The notes beneath the pieces were generated by a model. The model was not told the origin of the DNA and searched no databases. It saw nothing but the letters and a program-made list of their open reading frames with translations. Source: Lytechinus variegatus (taxonomy: Eukaryota > Echinodermata > Echinoidea > Temnopleuroida > Toxopneustidae). From it: a stretch of 64,000 bases of DNA. This document shows, one piece after another, positions 54,001 to 63,320 of the stretch. The DNA lies in NCBI RefSeq assembly GCF_018143015.1, contig NC_054753.1:29095462-29159461 (forward strand), in the 5' to 3' direction. Each line of letters begins with the position of its first letter. The stretch's first letter is position 1. A program made the position numbers and the translations under genes.

Positions 54001-57000
54001 AACCAATATCTTCACATCATTTGAATACATGGATGTACTCGTTACTGCTCATGGACATGTTCCGGTTCGACTTCTGGTCGTGTATCGCCCACAACGAACC
54101 GCTTCTGGACAGTCTACTGATCAGCTTTTTCTTCAAGAATTTTCTACACTTATGGAGCAGCTTGTATCTTCAACGCATCGGTTACTGATTGTTGGTGATT
54201 TTAATTATCACGTGGATATTGCTTCGGACTCAAACTCTGTCAACTTCCTGAATGATATTGCAGCTCTTAACCTTCAGCAACACGTCCATTTCCCAACACA
54301 TACAAATGGACACACATTAGATCTGGTTCTTACACGAGCAAATGAGGCCTTCATTAGTAATGTATCAAAAGAAGGTTATCTACCATCCGATCATGTAGCC
54401 GTCACTTGCTCTTTGAACATTCGTAAACCAAAGCCCCAAAAGGTACAGATCATAACTCGCAAAATCCAAAATATTGATCTTGAGGCATTTCGTCAAGACA
54501 TTCTTGTGTCTGAGCTATACTCTACCCCCTCGGACACCATAGATGGACAGGTTGACCGGTTTGAGTCTACACTTTCTACTCTCCTAGATAAGCATGCCCC
54601 GGTGGTTACACGCGTCATTACAAGCCGACCTGAATCTCCTTGGTATGGTGATGACCTGCGAGAACTTAAGCGTGAACTTAGGGTATTAGAACGTAAAGCT
54701 TTCCCACGTGGTTTGGAGATCGATCGGGAGCGTTTCCGAAAGGCAGCCCATCACTACAGTAACAAGCTGAAATCTGCAAAGAGTTTGTATCATCGAAACC
54801 AGCTTAAAGACTGCACTCCGCGTGAACTATTCAAGACGATTGAACGGTTAACGCAGCCTACCACTTCTTCAGTCATTCCCAGTATAAATAACTGTGACTC
54901 AGTAGCTGAATGTTTCGTTGATTTCTTCAAAGAGAAAGTAACAAACATAACCGATCAGCTAAAGGTTACATCTTTGGCTACATCTTCGCCGAGTGGCATC
55001 TGTGAGGAGCTTTCCAACTGCAAGTCATCATTTACACACTTCAAAACAGTGTCAGATGAAGAAGTACGTAGGGTAATCATGCAGTCCTCTACATCAACTT
55101 GTGATCTTGACCCCATTCCAACATCATTTCTTAAGCAATTACTACCTGAGCTTGTTCCTATAATGACAGAAATCATTAATGAATCATTTATATCTGGTTG
55201 CTTCCCTAGTAAATTTAAGTGTGCTAACATCATTCCCAAATTAAAAGGAAATTCTCTGAACAAGGAAGAGCTTAAAAACTACCGCCCTATTTCAAATCTA
55301 AGATTCTTTGCCAAGATCTTGGAAAAATTAGCTGCTTCTCAATTACAAGCTTATCTTAACGAATATGATTTACATGCCAAATTTCAGTCAGGTTATCGCC
55401 AATACTATGGTGTAGAAACGGCTCTTCTTAGGGTAACAAACGATATTTTGATATCATTAGACAGAGGTGAAGAAGTTATTCTTATATTACTAGACTTTTC
55501 GTCAGCTTTTGACACCATTAAACATGACATTCTCCTGAAACGTTTAGAGTATATATTTGGGATACGTGATCTGGCTCTACGATGGTTTCATTCATATCTT
55601 TTAGGTCGAAGCCATCGTGTCGTCATTGGAAGTGAGAAATCAACTTTCCACTCTTTAACTCAAGGTGTTCCTCAGGGATCTGTACTGGGGCCGATCTTAT
55701 TTACACTGTACACTTCCCCACTTGAGTCAATCATTGATAAGTTCAAAATACAAAAAATGTTTTATGCCGATGACACACAACTGTATGTTACCCTTAAAAA
55801 GTTTAAGGATTCTGACCCCACTGCTGAAATTACACAATGTATTCAAGAGATTAAAGAATGGTCACAGATCAATAGCCTCAAACTAAACGGTGAAAAAACA
55901 GAGTTTTTACACATTTCCTCACGTTTTCGAGAAACAGAATCAATCCAGATATTAAAACTTGGTGGAATGGACATACGCGCAAGTACTTCTTGTAGAAATC
56001 TAGGAGTTATATTTGATGATAAACTGACATTCGATGAATTTATATCCCAAAAATGTCGCTCTGCATCATATGCCTTATACAAAATTGGTAAACTTCGTGA
56101 ATTCTTGGATAAACCCACCACTGAAAAATTGGTACATGCTTTTGTTTTATGTCACATTGATTTCTGCAATAGTCTCCTTTCAGGATTACCTATTAAACAA
56201 ATTAAAAAACTGCAAACCATTCAAAATTCAGCTGCGAGATTAGTAACACGAACACGCAAGTATGAAGCAATTACTCCAGTTCTCAGAGAATTACATTGGC
56301 TCCCTGTCCGTTCCCGGATTGTATTCAAACTTCTAGTTTTTGCACACAACTGTTTTTATAAAATTGCCCCGTCCTATTTACTCGATTTAGTTTCATATTA
56401 CCAGCCATCCCGAAATCTTAGATCAAGCTCAAAAGCATTATTTGTTGTTCCCTCTGTCTTTACAAAGTCATATGGTGAGCGTGCTTTTACTTATGCCTCT
56501 GCTGTCCTCTGGAATGCTTTACCGAATTCAATGAGATATCAAAGTGATTTATGTACATTCAGGAGATCCCTCAAAACATATCTTTTCAATGCATAAAAAA
56601 CTAACTTTGAACTAATGGTCCAATCTAAATATCTCGATTACTTTATTCTTATATACCTTTCACTATTTCTTCTTTAAGCGCATAGGGACATGCTATGCTA
56701 TGTGTGATGCGCTATACAAGAATTGAGCATTATTATTATTATTATTGAATGGTATAGCAAACAATACACCATTGGTAAGACGCTGGATAAAAATTCTCAA
56801 TAGTTATGAGCTTCCAAGTCTCACTAACATCCTTAGAGAGCGCATTCCATATAAAGTATGGAAGAAGCTAGCAATGGGAAAAATTTATAAACAACACTAT
56901 GCAGCCCTTGAAATTGCAGTTGCTAAAAAATCTTCTCTAAGTCTATGGTCGGGCATGACCCAACGTAATAAAAAGAATTATTACCCAAAGCAAGTCTCCA

Positions 57001-60000
57001 GCCCTCTCTTGAGGGAAGCTATATCCATCAGAGCTCAATTATCCTGCAGTACATACCCAACGAATAGAAGATTATTCTCTCTGAATCAAAGTACCACAAC
57101 GTCCTGCAAGTTCTGCCACTCCGAAGTGGAAAGCGTTGTACATTTTGTTGGAGAATGCCCAGCGTTTAGCACACACAGGAAAACACTTCTACACTTAATA
57201 AAAGAAGACGAGGAACTGCAGTATTTTTCTGTGTATTTCAATGATCAAGAACCTCAACAATTTACCGCTTCCGTCCTGTTTCTACCTGACGTCGAATTAG
57301 CAGATTCCTCCAGAAACGACCTTAACCTACTTGTCTTAAATTTCTTGCATAAGATTCACCTCTCTCGATCTACCTTACTCTCACGTCAAAATATGTAACG
57401 CTACCATTAATGCAGTATCAAACTGCGGATCTCCGATACAGCGGAGGAAGGATACAGAAGAAGAAGAAGAAGGTAGTACCGATACCGGTATAGGCTCCAC
57501 ACCTCACGACACCGCGACCGCTACCCTCCGGGGTATTCTGAAAAGTCTCGTATCGTAAGTTTCCACTTAAATTTCCTTTTTAAGTTACCCATTTAATGGA
57601 GCGCTAATGTACCTCCAAATTCGTATTCTGAAAACTCTATTTCAGAATACGAATTTGGAGGTACATTACTTAGCCTTAGCGCTCCATTATTTAAATGGGT
57701 AACTTACCCGGTCGGCCCGGTAGTTAAAATTTTTATAAAAGGAAATTTAACTTTAACTTGTGGTGAGTTACCACTCTTACGAGACTTCAGAATACCCCCC
57801 GGCTCCGCTCTCGCTCCATATCCCAACCCTCGGCTCGGGGGACAATACTTACTCTCAAAAAACAGACAAATTGTGGCACTTCATGGTAACAAAGGAAACA
57901 TTTCAAAACCTAACCTTCTAAAGTACATTCAACTTACACGTAAAATGACCATTGCCTGGCATTGGACACAGATTCAGTCCTTGTCCTTTCTTGAAATTTG
58001 AAAATGTCTCGAAAAAATACAAAATGATAAAAAAAATTAGAATTCCTCAAATAACAATAAATTGGTGTGATTTGAAAGCTCTTCTTAAAGAGACCTTTCA
58101 AATAATACCAAAAACTCTAATTTTCATCCAGGAATTGTAAAGCTATTTCACTTCCAGTAAAGTTGTGCATGGCCATTGTCATTGCTTTAGCTTTGGCATT
58201 GTCTTAATAATATTATTATTAAGTCACTCAATGGAATACGTAACCGATTATTCTGACCATTTTGAACCCAACCCAAGTCTTGAACAGGCTCTAGCTTCTT
58301 TGCTTTTTAGCCCTTTGAAGTATTCAATGGAAAGGTGAAAGACAACTCAATTGATGTGTTATCATGTCACTTTGTATTTTTTTTCTTAATTATGTGCAAG
58401 TTACAATTATTTCTTCTTTCTAATTAAGCAAATTATGTAAAATAATTACTTGCCTCTTTTTTTGCCAAATGAAGGTGATCATAATAGATAATTCATATAA
58501 TTTAGTTGGCATCAAAACAGCATCATGTGTTTGATAATTTTCTTAATAAATTTGTTTAAAGTACATGTATTTGTAATATATTTGTTTCTTTGTTTTTCTG
58601 ATATAAATTACAAGGTTTTTTCAACTTAAGTATTGTATACTGTATACATGTATGTGCGGGTTTTTGATTTGACATATGAAAATTATCATTCCTTTTGTAC
58701 TTCATATGGTACAAAAATACAGTGTATTTGATTGTTTCACCAATTCCATATGTTCCTTATGTATTTTATTATTTCAATAATTTGTTACATAATAAGTAGC
58801 TTTTGATTTTAGAGACCCTGGGCATTTGATAATATTTTTTTAGGAGGGATGAGCAGCTGAGTGTTTTCAACTTAAGTATTGTGTATATGTACAGGGTCTT
58901 TTTTGACATATGAAAATTATCATTTTGTATTTTGTATGGTATAAAAATACAAGTGTGCTATTTTCTAATGTATTTGATTGTTTCACCAATTATGTATTTT
59001 TTGTGTCAACAATTTGTTATACATGTATAATATGTAGCTTTTGATTTTAGAGACCCTGGGCATTTGATTACAATTTCTTCAGGAGGGATGAGCAGCTGAG
59101 TGTTAAATATGTATGTAGTAGTAGTATTGTATGCAATTCGTTACAAGTATCAAGGATACATGAAAATTAAGCTTCAATATATTTATTACTTTTTAATGCA
59201 TTTCTTCGATTTGTATACATATTATGAAGGCCCTGTTTGAGCTCTTTTTTTAAAGAAAAATAAATAAATTCATATTCTAGAGTGAAAACACTGTACATAA
59301 ATGTAGACATACAGATACTTCCATACTATGAAACAAAACAACAAAATTAACAAGATTTTTTAAAAAGAACTTCACAATCCAAACTTACCAATCTTCCCAT
59401 TAATAAACTTGAAAGGCACCCAATTATTAGTTGAAGACAAACGAAAAGGAAAAGAGTGGTCAATAATATCTTTCAAAACAAAATAAAAAAACAGAAAAAA
59501 TAACAAATTCAGACATCAAAGCTCTAAACAAACAAAATTAATCCCATCCCCATTTTCCAGTAATAAACACACCCCCACCTGCACCCCTCATGAAAAAAAA
59601 AGAAAAGGAAAAAAAAAATAGAAAAAAAAATCAATAAATATAGGACCTAGACCAATGTGGAAATGAAATATTCTTTCCTCTGAGTTTTTATATATTTTCT
59701 ACAAGAGTGAAAAAAAACATAATTTTTTGAATTTTGATTAAAAAGTCAACATTTATGATATTCCCCTTTCAAAAGCAAACCCAGTCTCCAAATAATGACA
59801 CATGATTGAAAAATTTTCCATATATATATATATTTCTACAAAAGAAAAAAAAAGCACCATAGATTTTGCATTTTAAATTTAAAAAGTTAACATTGATATT
59901 CCACTTTCAAAAGCAAATCCAGTTTCCAAATGATGAAACATGATTAAACAATCAACTACCTTGACTCTTGAGTCACATAACCATGGAAGGTGATGGAAGG

Positions 60001-62333
60001 AACATATATTTTTTGTGACAAAATGTATATATCAGAATACTAATCTATGGTGTAATGACAGAAATTTTCAGAAAAAGGTGCAATTTTATCAAGTAACAAA
60101 CAATTCAAGATCCAGTTCAATCCAGCATGTAAAACATAATAAAGACAGAATTATTTTTAAAAAAAGGCTGGACTTGGTCTGGATTTGTTGGTCTTGCTGA
60201 GAAGATATGGTCAGTCCATCATTTTAAAGGAGAATTTCACCCTGAAAAAAAGTTTATTGTAAAAAAAAAATCAAACAGAAAAATAAATTAAAAAAATATT
60301 GGTGCATGTATTGCTGTGAATAGCATGATGTTCAGTAGGGAACTGGATAAATTTTCTTGCATACATGTATTTTGAAGGATGCAGTATTTGTTTCAATGTT
60401 GCATTATTATTATTTTTCATTTGCTTTTATACAGGAAAGTGAGACAGGATTGTTTGTGTGTATGAATACATTTCTTGGTTTCGGGAAGGACTATGTTCGG
60501 AGGCACTATGAACGCACAAACAACCCTGTGTATTTGCACCTCAAGACTATCAAAAAGAAGGTAACTTTAAACCAGATAAGAACCAATAGAGCAATCTCGA
60601 GTCCTCAACTACTCGTACCTGGCCAGTTTCCTGACCCATAATGCTAGTGTAGTCTAGTAATACAGACCCACTTGAATGATAACATGCTAAATAATGCAAT
60701 TATTAATTATGTTACCAAGTAGCAAAGCAATGAATTCCTCTCAAAACATTTCAGTTTCTCTACACAAATACAGTTATTCGTCAGTTTATTCTCTGTAGTA
60801 TTTATAGTAGATATCTCAAGACATATATGTTAAGACTGTATTTATAACACACAGTTAATGAGATGCCACACACATTTTACTCCCACCTCAAACTATCCAT
60901 TTGGAAATACTTCAGTGATGTATGTCCATGCACATGTACTCTCAAAGTATTGAATATGGAATTATGGTTCATGAGGCTGCTTCCAAGTAGACATTGTGTA
61001 TCTTGTAGAAGCATCTCAATTCAGCATTCTTTTCAAATGAGTGTCTTTTCTTTCTCATCTCATCCCCCCAAATACTAGTAGTTTTATTAGAATCGTTAAT
61101 AAAATGTGATAAAGTAAAAGAATTAGTACATGTATAATCTAATTGATACACAATAAACGGATGTCTTTATCGTGTAAGTGAATGAAGGAATGCAGGAATG
61201 AATAAAGAAATATGAATAATTGAATTGATTCAAGGATTCATATTAATTTTTGATCGTGGATCAGTTGGATGTATTCTTCAGTTCAGGTTTTTGAAGGATT
61301 TGAAATGTTACACTCATTCTTAAAAATCTGTTAAGGATTGACTGATTTTTTTTTCATTTCTTTTTTAGAAGCCAAAAACAGAGGAAGAGAAAGAGAAAGA
61401 GAAGCCAACGAGACTTGCCATAGGTAAGCTATGACATTGAACAGGGATGGTATTCAGATCACTTCTAAGTATTTTACTTTATTACTTTTTCGAGCCAAAT
61501 TTTTAGCAAAATACTTAATAGCCAAAAAGAAAATTGTGTATTATACATATTATTAACTATATCAGACATCTGAGCAGGGCAACTTAACTATATTATTGCC
61601 TGCTTATGACTGTGATCAAATGGTCAGTCAATAAGTTTCCAATTGTTTATCCACAGACCCAAGTTATTGCCCACTCAGGGAAGTCAATGAGAAAATGCAT
61701 GGAAATGAAGCGGGTAATACTGCAGAGCGAACATCTGGATACGCATCCTATTGAAACGCACATCAACAATATACATTAATCAAGATGAGACAACACTCGA
61801 TAGTGCGTCCCCAGTTTAGAGGCCCAGTCTGCTTAATATGACAAAATAGATTCCCATTCTTAGGGGGTGAAATATCTTAATTTTCATGATTTTTGCTCCA
61901 GATTTCTGATTTGGATGGAAATAAAAATATTGTCTGGCTTTTCTTTTGGGGGACATTAAATATATTGCCCTTAAAAGAATCATATTGCCCCTGTCTAAAG
62001 ACTCGATTCGTTTGCAGGTAATATATTTGATGTTCCCTTCAAGGCCAGTCAATATTACATGACTATCGCATACCATAGTCACATGTTTCTCCCAATGGAC
62101 CCTAATTTTCTACAAGCTTTACTCTTTTGGGGATCCACACTTTTTACTCTCTGTATTTCTTGTTAGTTTATACGTACTATAATTCATACATATTTTCTTC
62201 TTTCTGTCCAGGAATGCAAGGTGGTTTTGATGTAGAGGATGAAAACCAGTACGAGTATGAAGAACACAACTCCGTTGTCATCCTGCCTGACTTCACTGAG
62301 ATTCCACTTCCCAATGCCGATCTCCCCGAGAAG
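50901..62333 (+). CDS. USP5: Ubiquitin carboxyl-terminal hydrolase 5 (isopeptidase T), N-terminal exons 1-4
   Basis: CDS is join(50901..51002,60435..60560,61369..61423,62212..62333), continuing past the window; 135 codons are present. USP5 disassembles unanchored polyubiquitin chains. The exons encode the N-terminal cryptic zinc-finger UBP domain: [20 protein letters not shown], then [20 protein letters not shown] and [17 protein letters not shown], then EKPTRLAIG, then [20 protein letters not shown] followed by [11 protein letters not shown]. Each block matches human USP5 in order ([32 protein letters not shown]). USP13 is less similar, notably lacking PTRLAIG. The catalytic C19 domain, the ubiquitin-binding ZnF and UBA domains must lie to the right. 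The ATG at 50901 (aagATGg) beats an in-frame ATG at 50892. Confidence 0.94.
52829..56746 (+). mobile_element. CR1-type LINE inserted in the older LINE
   Basis: The element has a 5' leader (about 52829-53188), a single long ORF, a short 3' UTR with tgcgctatacaagaattgag, and a tail of (ATT)n ending at about 56746. It interrupts the older LINE between its RT and its C-terminal finger region. An intact ORF suggests recent insertion. The 5' border is approximate. Confidence 0.85.
53189..56596 (+). CDS. CR1-type LINE ORF: APE endonuclease plus reverse transcriptase, with 2A-like motif
   Basis: The uninterrupted 1135-aa ORF encodes the retrotransposition enzyme. Residues ~11-30 are hydrophobic ([17 protein letters not shown]). 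Residues 84-92 read GDVHPNPGP, a 2A-like motif with His at the usual Glu position. A basic stretch follows at ~150-168. The APE endonuclease covers ~185-410 ([29 protein letters not shown]), with the expected catalytic N, E, D/N and SDH. The reverse transcriptase covers ~690-960: [35 protein letters not shown] and FYADD at 858-862. The C-terminus has [20 protein letters not shown] and [10 protein letters not shown], typical of CR1/L2 elements. No separate ORF1 is visible. All catalytic motifs seem present. Confidence 0.93.
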   Translation: MAFIHNTFTVQGCALVLVLISSNVFFSIAGGDQFICTHFLTDSPSTVILNSPSYLRLRYVGKRISYYCTPTCTSTFQLSFIQCGDVHPNPGPTPKNNEDTYANCNYTNNISKMCAIRIKYDINTLYQLNSKQYNVSSTIWSTLNDLGICRGRTRRCRKGGRCRRRRAHQELPESQTSNEVTKDSVTLALWNARSLNNKTHMFCDLMINNRVDIAAITETWFTGDHRDDIPLAQISSTLQSYIVHHQPRKGRLGGGVAVCIHQSYKVKEFKSTNIFTSFEYMDVLVTAHGHVPVRLLVVYRPQRTASGQSTDQLFLQEFSTLMEQLVSSTHRLLIVGDFNYHVDIASDSNSVNFLNDIAALNLQQHVHFPTHTNGHTLDLVLTRANEAFISNVSKEGYLPSDHVAVTCSLNIRKPKPQKVQIITRKIQNIDLEAFRQDILVSELYSTPSDTIDGQVDRFESTLSTLLDKHAPVVTRVITSRPESPWYGDDLRELKRELRVLERKAFPRGLEIDRERFRKAAHHYSNKLKSAKSLYHRNQLKDCTPRELFKTIERLTQPTTSSVIPSINNCDSVAECFVDFFKEKVTNITDQLKVTSLATSSPSGICEELSNCKSSFTHFKTVSDEEVRRVIMQSSTSTCDLDPIPTSFLKQLLPELVPIMTEIINESFISGCFPSKFKCANIIPKLKGNSLNKEELKNYRPISNLRFFAKILEKLAASQLQAYLNEYDLHAKFQSGYRQYYGVETALLRVTNDILISLDRGEEVILILLDFSSAFDTIKHDILLKRLEYIFGIRDLALRWFHSYLLGRSHRVVIGSEKSTFHSLTQGVPQGSVLGPILFTLYTSPLESIIDKFKIQKMFYADDTQLYVTLKKFKDSDPTAEITQCIQEIKEWSQINSLKLNGEKTEFLHISSRFRETESIQILKLGGMDIRASTSCRNLGVIFDDKLTFDEFISQKCRSASYALYKIGKLREFLDKPTTEKLVHAFVLCHIDFCNSLLSGLPIKQIKKLQTIQNSAARLVTRTRKYEAITPVLRELHWLPVRSRIVFKLLVFAHNCFYKIAPSYLLDLVSYYQPSRNLRSSSKALFVVPSVFTKSYGERAFTYASAVLWNALPNSMRYQSDLCTFRRSLKTYLFNA
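57530..57800. mobile_element. Fold-back MITE GGGGTATTCTGAA
   Basis: Ends ggggtattctgaaaagtctc and gagacttcagaatacccc are inverted. A second nested palindrome sits at the centre: cctccaaattcgtattctga pairs with tcagaatacgaatttggagg. It lies 60 bp past the older LINE's tail, in a CpG-rich patch. Confidence 0.75.
57800..58610. other. USP5 intron 1 DNA, nothing recognised
   Basis: AT-rich, with only short frames. Confidence 0.45.
58617..59103 (+). repeat. Tandem duplication, two ~245-bp units
   Basis: Both units begin ttttcaacttaagtattgt and end agaccctgggcatttgat..aggagggatgagcagctgag. They differ by small indels and substitutions, so the duplication is not very recent. Confidence 0.85.
59690..59950 (+). 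repeat. Tandem duplication, two ~125-bp units
   Basis: Both units run from tatattt(t)ctacaa through cctttcaaaagcaaacccag / actttcaaaagcaaatccag to gaaacatgatt. Diverged. Confidence 0.72.
60435..60560 (+). CDS. USP5: USP5 exon 2
   Basis: Acceptor tttatacag|gaaagt, donor agaag|gtaact, 42 codons in phase 0. Carries [11 protein letters not shown]. Confidence 0.95.
61369..61423 (+). CDS. USP5: USP5 exon 3
   Basis: Acceptor ttttttag|aagcca, donor catag|gtaagc. Reads [18 protein letters not shown] plus the first base of Gly; the purine-rich Glu/Lys run is lineage-specific. Confidence 0.92.
62212..62333 (+). CDS. USP5: USP5 exon 4
   Basis: Acceptor tctgtccag|gaatgc, donor gagaag|gttagc (a weaker donor). 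Encodes [20 protein letters not shown] and [20 protein letters not shown]. Ends in phase 0; exon 5 is outside the window. Confidence 0.9.
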
Positions 62334-62359
62334 GTTAGCTTACTAAAGACAACTGATGT

Positions 62360-62518
62360 GGGCCCCATTTCATAAAAAGTTACTGTGATAGTAACTCTTG
62401 CTAGAATTTCAACTTCCATTGGAAGGGCCAATCAGGAAGCAGAATTTTACTGTGGTCATGGTAGTTGACATTCCAGCAAGAGTTGCTATCATAATCATCT
62501 TTTCATGAAATGGGGCCC
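62360..62518. mobile_element. Fold-back MITE GGGCCCCATTTCAT
   Basis: Ends gggccccatttcataaaaag and cttttcatgaaatggggccc are inverted, continued by gatagtaactcttgct / agcaagagttgctatc. It starts 27 bp past USP5 exon 4. Confidence 0.82.
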
Positions 62519-62519
62519 A

Positions 62520-62674
62520 GGGGAGCGTTTCATGAAAGGACTCGTCAGACGTTTTATCCGACAAGTTCTGTTTGATCTGCAAATTACTGTTACGCCTCTC
62601 GGGCCAATCAAAATAAAGAAAAGTTGTCAGATCTGACATCTTTTCGGACAAAAATGTTGATGAAACGCTCCCCT
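62520..62674 (-). mobile_element. Fold-back MITE, GTTTCATCA family, copy 5 (inverse)
   Basis: Starts ggggagcgtttcatgaaagg and ends tgttgatgaaacgctcccc. It abuts the preceding MITE with only one base between, in USP5 intron 4. Confidence 0.8.
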
Positions 62675-62766
62675 GTAATATTCAAAATTCTAGATATCAC
62701 ATTGGTTCATCTGCACAGTGTAGACGTATGCAACTAATACCCTCTCCCAGCATAGTTTGGTTCTAA

Positions 62767-63320
62767 TACCCTTTTTACACAGGATTTTCTTAACCCCGGA
62801 CTATCGCTAACCCCGTACTATCCTTAACCCCGTACTATTTCTTTTCCTTTTCACACATGCCAAATTGTTATTGCTAACCCCGGATAAGGATTGCTTGCTT
62901 TTTACACACGAAACTCGCTAACCCCGGACTAGTGGTTTTTGTCGATCATTCGTAGTACAAGTACTTCACTCGTACACTTTTTACACACGCTAAAATTTCC
63001 TTAACCCCGTACTATAGGTGGGGCTAAATTGCCATTTAGCCCTACCTATAGTAAGGGGTTAAGGTTAGCCCACTTTCGTTTTACACTAGCGATCTTAACC
63101 CCGTACTATCGCTCTTAGCACCGCAGTTGCTGGGATAACCCTGCTTTTTTGCAGGGCCAAATGATCCCGTACTATAGGTGGGGTTAGCCCACTTTGCAAA
63201 AATGCTGTGTAAAAAGAAAGTGGGCTAAGCTTAACCCCGTACTATAGGTGGGGCTAAATGGCAATTTAGCCCCACCTATAGTACGGGGTTAAGGAAATTT
63301 TAGCCTGTGTATAAAGGGTA
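62767..63320. mobile_element. Fold-back element made of GGGGTTA / TAACCCC modules
   Basis: Ends taccctttttacacaggatt and cctgtgtataaagggta are inverted. Within it, ccttaaccccgtactat, gctaaccccggacta and tatagtacggggttaagg alternate in both orientations at least ten times. Non-coding. Confidence 0.78.

Larger units (their letters stand above)
51110..57471 (+). mobile_element. Older non-LTR retrotransposon (LINE), 5'-truncated, split by a CR1-type insertion
   Basis: Coding parts are 51149-51775, 51777-52828 and 56747-57398. Reverse transcriptase blocks are seen: [73 protein letters not shown] and the catalytic [10 protein letters not shown]. The last part has a CxxC..H..C finger ([18 protein letters not shown]). 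One frame change lies near 51776. No endonuclease domain is present, so the 5' end is lost. The 3' end is gaagaagaagaagaag at about 57456-57471. It is jockey/I-group like; the exact clade is not assigned. It lies sense in USP5 intron 1. Confidence 0.85.
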
